From positions 2,418,001-2,482,000 of the forward strand of contig NZ_CP053836.1 in the NCBI RefSeq assembly GCF_013201825.1: a stretch of 64,000 nt of DNA. The letters run 5' to 3'. The position numbers and the translations under genes were made by a program. Origin of the DNA: Halarcobacter ebronensis (GTDB lineage: Bacteria; Campylobacterota; Campylobacteria; Campylobacterales; Arcobacteraceae). Below the pieces are notes generated by a model. That model was given only the letters and a program-made list of their open reading frames with translations. It did no database searches and was not told where the DNA came from. Below are positions 1 through 8,810 of the stretch, piece by piece (the stretch's first letter is position 1; each line of letters begins with the position of its first letter).

Positions 1-708
1 CATCTCCAAAAGCATTTGATTTGAGTTTGCTGTTCCATAAAAAGTGCAAGTTCCACTACTATGGTATGAAGCTGATTCAGCCTCTAAAAGCTTATCTTTC
101 CCAATTTTCCCAAGAGCATACTCTTGTCTAATTTTTGCTTTTTGAGAGTTTGAAATACCTGAAGGCATAGGGCCAGCTGGAACAAAAATACCAGGAAGAT
201 GACCAAAAGTCAGAGCTCCTATTAATAATCCAGGCACAATTTTATCGCAAACGCCTAAATAAAAAGCTCCATCATAAACATTATGTGAAAGGGCAATTGC
301 TGTACCCATTGCAATATTATCTCTACTAAACAAAGACAGCTCCATACCTGTTTGTGATTGGGTAACCCCATCACACATAGCTGGAACTCCACCTGCAACT
401 TGTGCAGTTGCTCCATTATCCAAAAGTGTTCTTTTTAATAAAGAGGGATAAACACTATAAGGTTCATGGGCAGATAACATATCATTGTATGCTGTTACAA
501 TTGCAATATTTGGAGCTTGCATTGCTGTCATAAATTTTTTTTCGCTGCTTCTTAGAGGAGCAATTGCATGGGCTAAATTACTGCAACCTACCCTTTGTCT
601 ATTTGTTCCACTCTTTTTTGCTTCACTTACTCTATTTAGGTAAATCTCTCTACTACTTTTTGAACGTTCAATAACCCTGTTTGTTACATTTTCAACTACT
701 CTATTCAT
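1..708 (-). CDS. edd: 6-phosphogluconate dehydratase (N-terminal part, runs off left edge)
   Basis: Edd converts 6-phosphogluconate to 2-keto-3-deoxy-6-phosphogluconate, the committed step of the Entner-Doudoroff pathway in the cytoplasm. About 236 N-terminal residues are present, translated from the ATG at 706-708. They include the ILVD/EDD family landmarks [22 protein letters not shown] and the [12 protein letters not shown] segment; the first and third carry cysteines expected to bind the 4Fe-4S cluster. The start codon overlaps the stop of the lactonase gene (ATGA), which implies translational coupling in the zwf-pgl-edd operon. Dihydroxyacid dehydratase IlvD is the nearest alternative, but the neighbours and the motifs favour Edd. 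The C-terminal part lies outside the window. Confidence 0.93.
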   Translation of the reverse strand, partial: MNRVVENVTNRVIERSKSSREIYLNRVSEAKKSGTNRQRVGCSNLAHAIAPLRSSEKKFMTAMQAPNIAIVTAYNDMLSAHEPYSVYPSLLKRTLLDNGATAQVAGGVPAMCDGVTQSQTGMELSLFSRDNIAMGTAIALSHNVYDGAFYLGVCDKIVPGLLIGALTFGHLPGIFVPAGPMPSGISNSQKAKIRQEYALGKIGKDKLLEAESASYHSSGTCTFYGTANSNQMLLEM

Positions 709-1400
709 GCGTAATATACCTCTACCTCAGAATCAGTGTTGTTTAGTACTGCACTGATTGGATTTTTTAATATATCATTTGACTTTGAAGCCTCTTCATA
801 AACCTTTAACTTCTCTTTTCCCTCAATATGAAGGATAATATTTTTAGCACTTAAAATTGCACCTAATGTTAGACTCATTCTTTTATGGGGTGCATCATTT
901 GGTGTTATTGCTATACATAAACTGTTGTTTTCTAAATCATAAGCCTCTTTTAGTTTTTTATTATTTGGAAAGAGGGAAGCAGTATGGGAATCTGCACCCA
1001 TACCCAAAACAACTAAATCAAAAGGATAAAGCATCTTTTTGTACTTATCTGAACAAACTATTTCACACTCATTTGGCTCTTTGTCATTAATATACATTCC
1101 CACAAAATTTGCTTTTGAAGCATTGTTTTGCATCAAATACTCTTTTACAAGTAATTCATTACTATCTTTATGCTCCTTTGGAACCCATCTTTCATCTACT
1201 AATCCAATATAAACACTCTCCCAAGGAATATCAAAAGTTGAAAGCTTCTTAAAAAATTCTTTGGGAGTATTTCCTCCTGATAAAAGAAGAGAAGTTTTAC
1301 CTTTTTCATCAATTGCTTCTTGTAAAATCAAAGCAATATGAGAGGCTAATTCATCTGTTAACTGCTCCTTTGAAGGAAATTTTTTAAAATTATTCATCAT
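705..1400 (-). CDS. pgl: 6-phosphogluconolactonase
   Basis: Hydrolyses 6-phosphogluconolactone to 6-phosphogluconate, between Zwf and Edd. The sequence has the DevB/Pgl family motifs [10 protein letters not shown] (phosphate loop), DERWVP and [13 protein letters not shown], and its length of about 230 residues is normal. An upstream in-frame start at 1424 would overlap zwf by about 35 bases. I prefer the ATG at 1398-1400, the first of two adjacent methionines (MMNNFKKF), which overlaps the zwf end by only about 11 bases. It is sandwiched between zwf and edd, with overlaps on both sides, so it is almost certainly cotranscribed with them. Confidence 0.93.
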   Translation of the reverse strand: MMNNFKKFPSKEQLTDELASHIALILQEAIDEKGKTSLLLSGGNTPKEFFKKLSTFDIPWESVYIGLVDERWVPKEHKDSNELLVKEYLMQNNASKANFVGMYINDKEPNECEIVCSDKYKKMLYPFDLVVLGMGADSHTASLFPNNKKLKEAYDLENNSLCIAITPNDAPHKRMSLTLGAILSAKNIILHIEGKEKLKVYEEASKSNDILKNPISAVLNNTDSEVEVYYA

Positions 1401-2853
1401 TCCAACTTCTTCCATCATGGGCAATCATCTGTACTGCTGCTGTTGGTCCATCACTTCCTGCTGTATATTTTTTCATTGGAACCAAATTACTCTCCCAACC
1501 TTCTAAAATAGGGTCAGCCCATTTCCAAGCTGCTTCCACCTCATCAAGTCTCATAAATAGTGTTGGATTTGCTCTAATTACATCTAAAATAAGTCTCTCA
1601 TAGGCATCTGGTTTTCTTTTGTCTGTGTGGGGAGCATTAAGTTCTAAATTTACCTCTTGAAGTTGCATTGTTTCACTAAGCCCTGGAATTTTATTCATAA
1701 GCCTAAGTTCAATACTCTCTTCAGGTTGAAGTTTAATTACCAATTTATTGTCAGCAATAGAACAGCAGTTGCTCTTTTCAAAAATTGAGTGAGGCATAGT
1801 TTTAAACTGGATTACAATTTCAGAGTTTCTTTTTTGCATCCTTTTCCCACTTCTTATATAAAAAGGAACTCCATTCCATCTCCAATTATCAATATCTACT
1901 CTCATTGCGGCATAGGTTTCAGTATTGCTTTGTTTTACTTCACCATCTAAATATCCAGAAACCAACTCACCCATAGATGAACCAGCTGTATATTGAGCTC
2001 TTACCGTTTTAGTTGCAATTTCAGCAGGAGTAATAGGTCTTAAAGTTTTTAAAACTTTTACTTTTTCATCCCTTGTATCATTTGCATCAAGAGAACATGG
2101 TGGCTCCATAGCTATTAAACAAAGAAGTTGCATAAGATGGTTTTGTATCATATCCCTTAGAGCTCCATACTCATTATAATAATCCCATCTTCCCTCAGCT
2201 CCAACACTCTCCGCAACTGTAATTTGTACATGGTCAATATGATTTGAACTCCATAAATGCATAAAAAGTCTATTTGAAAATCTCAAAGCCATAATATTTT
2301 GAACTGTATCTTTACCCAAGTAGTGGTCAATTCTATAGATTTGATCCTCTTTGAAATACTCCAATACTCTTTGATTTATTGCTTGAGAAGATTTCAAATC
2401 TTTCCCTAAAGGTTTTTCTAAAACAACCCTTGAATTTTCATTTATTAGATTGTATTCAAAAAGTTGTTGGCAAATATCTCCAAAAAATTTTGGTGAAGTT
2501 GAAAGATAATTTACCCTATCTCTATCATCGTATTCATCAAGAAGTTTTTGAAGTTTTTCATACCCTTGATTTTGGGCAAAATCAACAGTTACCAAAGTTA
2601 GTTTTTTTTCAAATCTAGAAAAGTCATCTTCATTGAAACTTTTAGTAGGCAAAAATTCTATTAGTTTCTCTTTTACTAAAGAGATATGCTCTTCATTTGA
2701 GATATCTCTTCTTGAAACAGTAATAACTCTACTATTCTCTCCTAAATATCCATCTTTGCAAAGGTGATATAAAGCAGGCATTAACTTTCTAAAGGCTAAA
2801 TCCCCATGACCACCAAACAGAATAAAATCACATAAATTGTTTTTTGCACTCAT
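1390..2853 (-). CDS. zwf: glucose-6-phosphate 1-dehydrogenase
   Basis: Oxidises glucose 6-phosphate to 6-phosphogluconolactone with NAD(P)+. The N-terminal Rossmann segment reads FGGHGDLAFRKL, matching the family's G-x-x-G-D-L-A-x-R-K pattern. The catalytic segment RIDHYLGKD and the following QNIMALRF are intact. The length of about 487 residues is typical. A GTG at 2862 is also in frame, but the ATG at 2851-2853 sits 8 bases after AAGG and is the better start. It lies 44+ bases downstream of galU in the same direction. With pgl and edd it makes glucose 6-phosphate enter an Entner-Doudoroff route, which is unusual for campylobacterotal bacteria, many of which do not use sugars. Confidence 0.96.
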   Translation of the reverse strand: MSAKNNLCDFILFGGHGDLAFRKLMPALYHLCKDGYLGENSRVITVSRRDISNEEHISLVKEKLIEFLPTKSFNEDDFSRFEKKLTLVTVDFAQNQGYEKLQKLLDEYDDRDRVNYLSTSPKFFGDICQQLFEYNLINENSRVVLEKPLGKDLKSSQAINQRVLEYFKEDQIYRIDHYLGKDTVQNIMALRFSNRLFMHLWSSNHIDHVQITVAESVGAEGRWDYYNEYGALRDMIQNHLMQLLCLIAMEPPCSLDANDTRDEKVKVLKTLRPITPAEIATKTVRAQYTAGSSMGELVSGYLDGEVKQSNTETYAAMRVDIDNWRWNGVPFYIRSGKRMQKRNSEIVIQFKTMPHSIFEKSNCCSIADNKLVIKLQPEESIELRLMNKIPGLSETMQLQEVNLELNAPHTDKRKPDAYERLILDVIRANPTLFMRLDEVEAAWKWADPILEGWESNLVPMKKYTAGSDGPTAAVQMIAHDGRSWNDE

Positions 2854-2906
2854 CTTTATCACCTTATTTCTTTAGATGATTATAGGGAAAAAAAGTTACA
2901 AAATGA

Positions 2907-3746
2907 TTATTTTTTGTTTTTTTTCTTCTCTAAATCATAAAAATAGTTTGTTGCTTCAACAAAACCATCAACTGATCCGCAATCAAATCTTGTTCCTTTG
3001 AATTTATAAGCTATTACCATACCTTTTTGAGCTTGTGTACATAAAGCATCTGTTATTTGAAGTTCCCCATTTTTACCTGGTTTTGTCTCTTTTATCACAC
3101 TAAAAATATCTGGAGTTAAAATATATCGTCCAATTACAGCTAAGTTTGAAGGGGCTTTGTCTATATCTGGTTTTTCAACCATATTAGAGACCATATAAAC
3201 TCCATCTTCTATTTTATTCCCTTCAATTACACCATATTTATTGACTTCAGCTGTTGGTACTTCCATACAAGCAACAACACAACATTTATATTTTTCATAC
3301 AGCTTTACCATCTGTTTTAAGATTCCATCACCTTTTGAGTTTACACAAAGGTCATCTGCAAGTACAACTGCAAAAGGGTTTGCTTCTCCAACTAATACCC
3401 TTCCTTTATAAATTGCATCACCTAAACCTTTCATCTCATTTTGTCTAGTGTAAGTAAAAGTACATTTGTCGATAATATGTCTAATATCAGCAAGCATTTT
3501 CTCTTTGTCTGAACCTTGAATTTGGTGCTCTAACTCATAAGAGATATCAAAATGATCTGTAATTGCTCTTTTCCCTCTTCCTGTAATTATCGACATTATA
3601 TTACATCCAGCTTCCATAGCCTCTTCAACACCATATTGAATAAGTGGTTTTGTAAGTATTGGCAACATCTCTTTTGGCATAGCCTTAGTTGCAGGTAAAA
3701 ATCTAGTTCCATATCCCGCAGCTGGGAATAAGCATGCTTTTATCAT
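2907..3746 (-). CDS. galU: UTP--glucose-1-phosphate uridylyltransferase
   Basis: Makes UDP-glucose from glucose 1-phosphate and UTP. The N-terminus carries the nucleotidyltransferase motif AAGYGTRFLPATKAMPKEML, followed by QYGVEEAMEAG and VVLADDL; the 279-residue length is standard. A strong ribosome binding site (AAGGAGA) stands just upstream of the ATG. It lies 19 bases after the sugar phosphorylase gene and before zwf. In this setting it can convert glucose 1-phosphate released by the phosphorylase into the nucleotide-sugar donor for the glucosyl-3-phosphoglycerate synthase, although envelope polysaccharide synthesis is the usual role of GalU. Confidence 0.95.
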   Translation of the reverse strand: MIKACLFPAAGYGTRFLPATKAMPKEMLPILTKPLIQYGVEEAMEAGCNIMSIITGRGKRAITDHFDISYELEHQIQGSDKEKMLADIRHIIDKCTFTYTRQNEMKGLGDAIYKGRVLVGEANPFAVVLADDLCVNSKGDGILKQMVKLYEKYKCCVVACMEVPTAEVNKYGVIEGNKIEDGVYMVSNMVEKPDIDKAPSNLAVIGRYILTPDIFSVIKETKPGKNGELQITDALCTQAQKGMVIAYKFKGTRFDCGSVDGFVEATNYFYDLEKKKNKK

Positions 3747-3765
3747 ATATATCTCCTTCTGTTTT

Positions 3766-5505
3766 TTAGATTTTACCTTTAAGCCACATAATTTGATATG
3801 GCTCTAAAGTAATCTCTCTTCTATCTTTAAAAGCTTCACTATTTGCAATTGTACAATTTGAAGTTAGAATATCAGATAAAGAACCTTTAATATTTTCAGG
3901 CAAAATACAAGTTACTACTTCTTCTGAAAAATTATGCAGAGCCACAACTCTTTCAACATCACCACAGCATTGCTGATCAATGGCAAAAATCCTATCATCT
4001 AAATCCAAAAATTCAAACTTGCCAAAGGGATTAAAAGCCTCTTCATTAATTCTAATAGAGATTAATCTCTTATATGAATCCAACATTCTTTTTGCCAGAG
4101 TTCCTTGGGTAGATAGCTCTTCTTCAAGCCAATCCATATTATATTTTTCTCTGTTTATTGCTCTGTTTATTCCTGAGTGCTTAACACCTTCATGATAATT
4201 TCTTGAACCAACTAGTGAATGAAAATAGATTCCAGGAACCCCTGGCATAACTAAAACTGTTGCTTGGGCAAGTAACATTCTTTTGAATCTTATAGTATCC
4301 TCTTCATCTGGATCACTTAAAGCATCTATATAACTACAATTTAATTCATATGGGGATTGACTTCCATCAGCCTCTGCTCTATATGAGACTAAACCTCCAT
4401 GCCCCTTTACTCTTTCAACAAGATTAACAACCTCTTCATCACTTAAAATATCTTTTACAGGTCTAAGCCCTATTCCATCATGGCTTGCTGTAAAGTTAAA
4501 AAAACATACTTTATTGCTAGGCAGTGTTAAAGTTTTTGCCCAAGAGGTTAAAGTTCTTGTATTTCCTGTTAATATTGAGTGAACTAACAAAGGTGGTAAA
4601 GCAAAATTGTAAACCATTTGGGCTTCATCTGCTCCACTTCCAAAATATGAGACATTTTCATGGTGGGGAACATTTGTCTCTGTAATTATAATAACTTCAG
4701 GGGCAACTTCATGAAGAACTTCTCTCATTAGTTGTATTAACTCGTGAGTTTGGGGAAGATGAACACAAGTAGTCCCTAACTCTTTCCAAATAAAAGCTAT
4801 TGCATCAAATCTAATTAGTGTTGCACCCTTTTCAATATAATAAAAAAGAGAATCAAGGACATTTCTTAAAACCCTATGGCTTTTGTAGTTTAAATCAACT
4901 TGGTCTTTACTAAAAGTTGTCCAAATATGTCTTATTTTTCCTTGTTCATCAGTAAACTCACTTAAAAGTGGTGTTGCTCTTGGTCTTGTAACCATACTTA
5001 AATCAATTGAAGGATCTACCTCTATAAAGTAATCTTGGAAATATCTATCATTTGCCAAATAGGCTTTAAACCAATCGGAGAACTGAGATACATGGTTAAT
5101 CACCCCATCAACCATAAGTCTATAATCTCCTGCAATTTGCTCTATCTCTCTCCAAGAACCCATTCTAGGATCAACCGCATTATAACTTACAACTGAAAAA
5201 CCATCATCTGAAGAAGAGGGATAAAAAGGCAAGATATGAATAGAATTAATTACTCCTTTTAGATGTTTATCCATAAACTCTTTTAGGGTTTGAAGTGAAG
5301 CTTCATGGTGTCTATTTACTTGATCTCCATAGGTTATTAAAATAATATCCTTTTCACTTAAGTGATACTCTTTTGATATAATCCTCTGCTTATATTTAAA
5401 AATCAAATCAATTATACTATTTACCGCTCTTTCCGCAATTTCTGGAGGGTAAAGCTTATGTATTCTTTTATTTATTATATGTTCTAAATCTGATATATGT
5501 TTCAT
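3766..5505 (-). CDS. GH13_18 sugar phosphorylase, probable glucosylglycerate phosphorylase
   Basis: A 579-residue protein of the sucrose-phosphorylase branch of GH13. Visible features are the conserved HILPFYPSSSDDGFSV segment near residues 90-105, the likely nucleophile D234 in LIRFDAIAF, the acid/base E276 in IITETN and the third acidic residue D343 in ASHDGIG. Members of this subfamily phosphorolyse sucrose, sucrose 6-phosphate, glucosylglycerol or glucosylglycerate to glucose 1-phosphate plus acceptor. The substrate cannot be read from motifs alone. The adjacent glucosyl-3-phosphoglycerate synthase and glycerate kinase make glucosylglycerate by far the best guess (inference). It overlaps the synthase gene stop by 4 bases (ATGA), so the two are coupled. 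Confidence 0.85.
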   Translation of the reverse strand: MKHISDLEHIINKRIHKLYPPEIAERAVNSIIDLIFKYKQRIISKEYHLSEKDIILITYGDQVNRHHEASLQTLKEFMDKHLKGVINSIHILPFYPSSSDDGFSVVSYNAVDPRMGSWREIEQIAGDYRLMVDGVINHVSQFSDWFKAYLANDRYFQDYFIEVDPSIDLSMVTRPRATPLLSEFTDEQGKIRHIWTTFSKDQVDLNYKSHRVLRNVLDSLFYYIEKGATLIRFDAIAFIWKELGTTCVHLPQTHELIQLMREVLHEVAPEVIIITETNVPHHENVSYFGSGADEAQMVYNFALPPLLVHSILTGNTRTLTSWAKTLTLPSNKVCFFNFTASHDGIGLRPVKDILSDEEVVNLVERVKGHGGLVSYRAEADGSQSPYELNCSYIDALSDPDEEDTIRFKRMLLAQATVLVMPGVPGIYFHSLVGSRNYHEGVKHSGINRAINREKYNMDWLEEELSTQGTLAKRMLDSYKRLISIRINEEAFNPFGKFEFLDLDDRIFAIDQQCCGDVERVVALHNFSEEVVTCILPENIKGSLSDILTSNCTIANSEAFKDRREITLEPYQIMWLKGKI

Positions 5506-6716
5506 GACTCATTATCCTTTTTAACATATTCATCAAACTTTCTAGAAAAATGTGACATAACAGATCGAACAGTAGTCCAAGATGAAAGAGATGGTATTCC
5601 CATTGGATCTTCATAGAACTCTTGGGCAGCCTCTTTTATGGCAATTTGAAAAGCCTCAACTGCTTTAATCTCTTTTTCTCTATTATATTTTAGTCCGTTT
5701 AATTTACTTAAGGCATTATATTTAGATATTTCAAATCTTGATTCTTGAAAATAGGTTGCAAGAAGGGTTTTAAATGAACTTTGAGAGAATACTACTCCCT
5801 CTTGAGCTAAAACTCTAAATAGTGTTTTTGCAATATCATTTGCCATTTTATAAATACCATCACAGCTTTCTTGACTTCCTAACTCTTGATGTTTATGTTC
5901 ATAACTATCCATAATTTGAGTTTGGCATATTCTTCTATTTGAAGTGTTTTTATATATTTCACTTAAAGTTGAAACCTCTAAGCCCCAAGTGGGAGAGATT
6001 GTGATAGCCCGCCCAAGTGATCTTATAAAAGCAAACTCACCTGAGAGAGCATATCTAAAACTCTCCATATACTCTAAATATCTGTTTGAACCATAAACTT
6101 TAATAAGAGAGTTTATAAGAGGAGTGTATAGAAGTCTTGTTGCTCTTCCATGAAGCCTGTCTGTGACCCTTGAATAATAACCCTTGTTGAACTCAAAATC
6201 TAATGCAGGGTGAACAATAGGATAAAAAAGTCTTGCAGGAATCTCTTTTGAATAATTTACAATATCACAATCATGCAAGGCAAAAGCATAGGCATCTTTA
6301 TCTGCCAAACCATAACCCATCATTGTCCAAACATTTCTCCCTTTTCCAGGAGTATCAAGTCCAGGAAACCCCTCTGTTGTCATCTCTTCATAAAGCTCTT
6401 TTATTCTAGGTCCATCATTCCAAAGAACATCAACTTTGCAAGGCAATACAGACATTAACTCTTTTACCTCATCAAACTGCTCTTTTGTAGCTTTATCAAG
6501 TCCTAAAATTATCTTATAAAGGTACTTTACGCTTTTTAATTCATTGATTATTTTGTGCATTGCAGGAGTTTCAAATTCAGAATACAAAGCAGGTAGCAAA
6601 AGTACCATTTTTCTTCTTTTACTATAATCTTCAAGCTCTTTTTCCATATCTTCAAGTTTTCTATTTCCTACGCTTTGAAGTGTTGTTATAACACCATTTT
6701 GAAAAAAATCTGACAT
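5502..6716 (-). CDS. gpgS: glucosyl-3-phosphoglycerate synthase (GT81)
   Basis: Expected to transfer glucose from a nucleotide donor to 3-phosphoglycerate, giving glucosyl-3-phosphoglycerate, the first step of glucosylglycerate synthesis. The 404-residue sequence matches the GpgS pattern: LPALYSEFE in the donor region (about 41-49), GKGRNVW (124-130), the metal-binding D-C-D at 149-151 in LHDCDIV, and the later DRLHGRATRLL and SGEFAFIR segments. It lies 3 bases after the glycerate kinase gene and overlaps the phosphorylase gene. Mannosyl-3-phosphoglycerate synthase is a distant alternative, but the overall motif set is that of the glucosyl enzyme. The donor (UDP-, ADP- or GDP-glucose) is not decidable here; nearby GalU favours UDP-glucose. 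Confidence 0.88.
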   Translation of the reverse strand: MSDFFQNGVITTLQSVGNRKLEDMEKELEDYSKRRKMVLLLPALYSEFETPAMHKIINELKSVKYLYKIILGLDKATKEQFDEVKELMSVLPCKVDVLWNDGPRIKELYEEMTTEGFPGLDTPGKGRNVWTMMGYGLADKDAYAFALHDCDIVNYSKEIPARLFYPIVHPALDFEFNKGYYSRVTDRLHGRATRLLYTPLINSLIKVYGSNRYLEYMESFRYALSGEFAFIRSLGRAITISPTWGLEVSTLSEIYKNTSNRRICQTQIMDSYEHKHQELGSQESCDGIYKMANDIAKTLFRVLAQEGVVFSQSSFKTLLATYFQESRFEISKYNALSKLNGLKYNREKEIKAVEAFQIAIKEAAQEFYEDPMGIPSLSSWTTVRSVMSHFSRKFDEYVKKDNES

Positions 6717-6719
6717 ATG

Positions 6720-7880
6720 TTATTCTCCTTTTTTTAGTACAATTACAAAATCCATCACATTTGTGCCAGTAAGCCCTGTTACAAAATCATAACCCAAGCT
6801 CTTAAAAAAAGTGTTACTATCACTCTTTTCTAAAAACTCTTTTGCATCTAATTTTTTCTCTTCTATTTTTTTTATAATATCAAAATCTATAAAAGCTCCT
6901 GTTGCATCAGATTTGCCATCTATTCCATCACTTCCTGCACAAAGTATTGATAACTCTTTTTCTAAAATATCTTCCAAAAGTAACCTTAAAGCCAGTTCTT
7001 GGTTTCTTCCACCAAAACCACCCTTTGATTTTACAGTTGTTGTTGTCTCTCCCCCAAATAAAAGAGCAAAACTACTATATTTTTTATCATACTTCTTTAT
7101 AATTTCTGCTATAAATTTAGCCGCTTCTAAAGAACTACTATCTAAAGTTGTAGTAACAATTTCTACTTTTTCAACCAGCTGTTCACAATAGTTTTTTGCT
7201 TCATTTAATGCAATTGAATTATTACCTATTAGATAATGTTCAAACTCTCCATTATTCATAGGTGCAGAACCAATTGTATTTAAGTCATCTCCAATTACAT
7301 CACTTAAAACTAAAACTTGTCCATTTGCTTTAATTTTATTTGCTAATTTGCCACCTTTAATTTGGGAAATTGATTTTCTTATTGTATTTAGAGCTTTAAT
7401 ATCTATTCCAGAAGTAAGTAAAGAGGAAGATGCTTTTATAAAATCTTCTAGGCTTAAGTCCTCAATTGGTTTTTCAATCATGGCAGAGGCTCCACCTGAG
7501 AGTAAAAAAATAAAATAGTCATTTTCATTCATTTTTGCAACTTCATCAAAGAGAAGATTTGCAGCTTCTAAGCTTTTTGTTGTAACTTCAGGATGGGTAG
7601 ATTTGAAATGCTTTAAATAGTTTAACTCTCCTGTTGTAGTTGAAACAATTACTCCGCCTTTTATTTCGTTTTTAAGAATATTCTCACACTCTTTTGCCAT
7701 GGCATAGGCAGCTTTTCCAACTCCAAAAATATACAAAGAACCTATCTTATTTAAATCAATCTCTTTATCAACTATTTTAAGAGATTTCCCTTTTAAAGAG
7801 ATATTATCTTTTATAATAGAATCCGCTTGAACTTTTTTCAAAGCTTTATAAAATATCTTTTCTAAAATTTCTCTAGACAT
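6720..7880 (-). CDS. glycerate 2-kinase (MOFRL/GckA family)
   Basis: A 386-residue kinase of the DUF4147-MOFRL type, which phosphorylates D-glycerate to 2-phosphoglycerate. Recognisable pieces are FLLSGGASAM (about 127-136), SDVIGDDLNTIGSAP, GGFGGRNQELAL and AGSDGIDGKSDATGA near the C-terminus, all characteristic of the GckA/TtuD family. Its start overlaps the preceding phosphatase gene by 8 bases and the synthase follows after 3 bases. In this operon the obvious glycerate source is phosphorolysis of glucosylglycerate, so it would return the glycerate moiety to lower glycolysis. Function by family is firm; the pathway link is inference. Confidence 0.9.
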   Translation of the reverse strand: MSREILEKIFYKALKKVQADSIIKDNISLKGKSLKIVDKEIDLNKIGSLYIFGVGKAAYAMAKECENILKNEIKGGVIVSTTTGELNYLKHFKSTHPEVTTKSLEAANLLFDEVAKMNENDYFIFLLSGGASAMIEKPIEDLSLEDFIKASSSLLTSGIDIKALNTIRKSISQIKGGKLANKIKANGQVLVLSDVIGDDLNTIGSAPMNNGEFEHYLIGNNSIALNEAKNYCEQLVEKVEIVTTTLDSSSLEAAKFIAEIIKKYDKKYSSFALLFGGETTTTVKSKGGFGGRNQELALRLLLEDILEKELSILCAGSDGIDGKSDATGAFIDFDIIKKIEEKKLDAKEFLEKSDSNTFFKSLGYDFVTGLTGTNVMDFVIVLKKGE

Positions 7881-8667
7881 ATTTTAGTACCATCTCATTC
7901 CAACCTTTTGAGCCTTTAAAAGTTGATTTCTTTGTCTCTTTTGAATTAAAATTTACATAACTATTTTCGTAATTTTTTATTATAACTGGATTTTTAACAT
8001 TTTCAAACATAGGAGTGTCATTCTCTCCATCTCCCAAACCTATTGAGTTTATCTCCTCGTTATAAAGGCTTTTAAAAATCTCATTAGCTTTTTTAACAGC
8101 TATGCCTTTATCTTGCCCTTGACCAATTAGATGATAAAATCTTCCCCCTTTTGTTATTTTTATTCTATAGGTTGTTGCTAAATTTCTTAAATTTTCTAAT
8201 TTTGATTCATCTTTTAAGATAAAAGGCTCTGTAAAATCTCTTTTTTTTGCAAATATTGCCCCCTCTTCGTCAAGTCCTGTAAACTTTATAATTTCATCAA
8301 TACTCATATCGCTAAAACCAAACATTTTGAACTCATCTTTATATCTATTATAAAAATTTAGGATTTGTTGATATGTAAGACCTAATTGTTTAATAAAGTA
8401 GTTATCAAAACTATCTAAAAAGCTTAAGTCAAAACCTTGGTAGTTTTTAGGGAAAAAAATGGCTGCACCATTTTCAATAATAAAGGGTTCTTTGATTCCT
8501 ACTTTTTTTTGTAAAACTTCAACTTCAAGTCTAGTCTTACTTGTAGTAAAGAGAAGAGGAATACTCCTTTGCTTTATCTTCTCAAGAGCCTTTTTAGAGT
8601 CTTCAAAAGAGTAATCATCATGGTTTAGAAAGGTTCCATCTAAATCTGTATATATTACTGTTTTCAT
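7873..8667 (-). CDS. HAD phosphatase, mannosyl/glucosyl-3-phosphoglycerate phosphatase type
   Basis: First gene of the operon. The 264-residue protein is a Cof-like HAD phosphatase with YTDLDGTF at its N-terminus (nucleophile D8, acid D10), FTTSKTR as motif II and GLGDGENDTPMF as motif IV. The ENGAAIFF segment is typical of the mannosyl-3-phosphoglycerate phosphatase subfamily. It would dephosphorylate glucosyl-3-phosphoglycerate to glucosylglycerate (GpgP role). The name gpgP is not assigned because substrate preference within the subfamily is broad and cannot be read here. It overlaps the glycerate kinase gene, and the upstream intergenic region carries a TATAAT box on the same strand. Confidence 0.85.
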   Translation of the reverse strand: MKTVIYTDLDGTFLNHDDYSFEDSKKALEKIKQRSIPLLFTTSKTRLEVEVLQKKVGIKEPFIIENGAAIFFPKNYQGFDLSFLDSFDNYFIKQLGLTYQQILNFYNRYKDEFKMFGFSDMSIDEIIKFTGLDEEGAIFAKKRDFTEPFILKDESKLENLRNLATTYRIKITKGGRFYHLIGQGQDKGIAVKKANEIFKSLYNEEINSIGLGDGENDTPMFENVKNPVIIKNYENSYVNFNSKETKKSTFKGSKGWNEMVLKYV

Positions 8668-8718
8668 ATTCTATTCTATCATTTAATCTACATTCGTATA
8701 GTTTTTATATGTATATCG

Positions 8719-8724
8719 ATTATA
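8719..8724 (-). promoter_or_regulatory. putative -10 box for the glucosylglycerate/Entner-Doudoroff operon
   Basis: On the minus strand the hexamer is a perfect TATAAT preceded by TTG. A start about 7 bases downstream would leave a leader of roughly 45 bases before the phosphatase ATG. No convincing -35 box is visible, as is common in Campylobacterota. This is the only good promoter candidate I see for the whole operon; it is a sequence match only. Confidence 0.4.
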
Positions 8725-8754
8725 CAATAACAAAATTTCTATTAAATTTATCTT

Positions 8755-8786
8755 TTGATTACTTTTTAAGTTAAATTTATTACAAT
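8755..8786 (+). promoter_or_regulatory. putative promoter of the small membrane protein gene
   Basis: TACAAT at 8781-8786 could serve as a -10 box, with TTGATT at 8755 or TTACTT at 8759 as weak -35 elements. The leader would be short, about 18 bases, and contains the clear ribosome binding site AAAGGAG. Weak evidence in AT-rich DNA. Confidence 0.3.
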
Positions 8787-8810
8787 ATAACCACAATGTA
8801 AAGGAGAATT

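Noticed and set aside
7873-8667. HAD protein as sucrose-phosphate phosphatase
   Set aside because: The ENGAAIFF segment and placement with GpgS fit the mannosyl/glucosyl-3-phosphoglycerate phosphatase subfamily better, and there is no sucrose-phosphate synthase.
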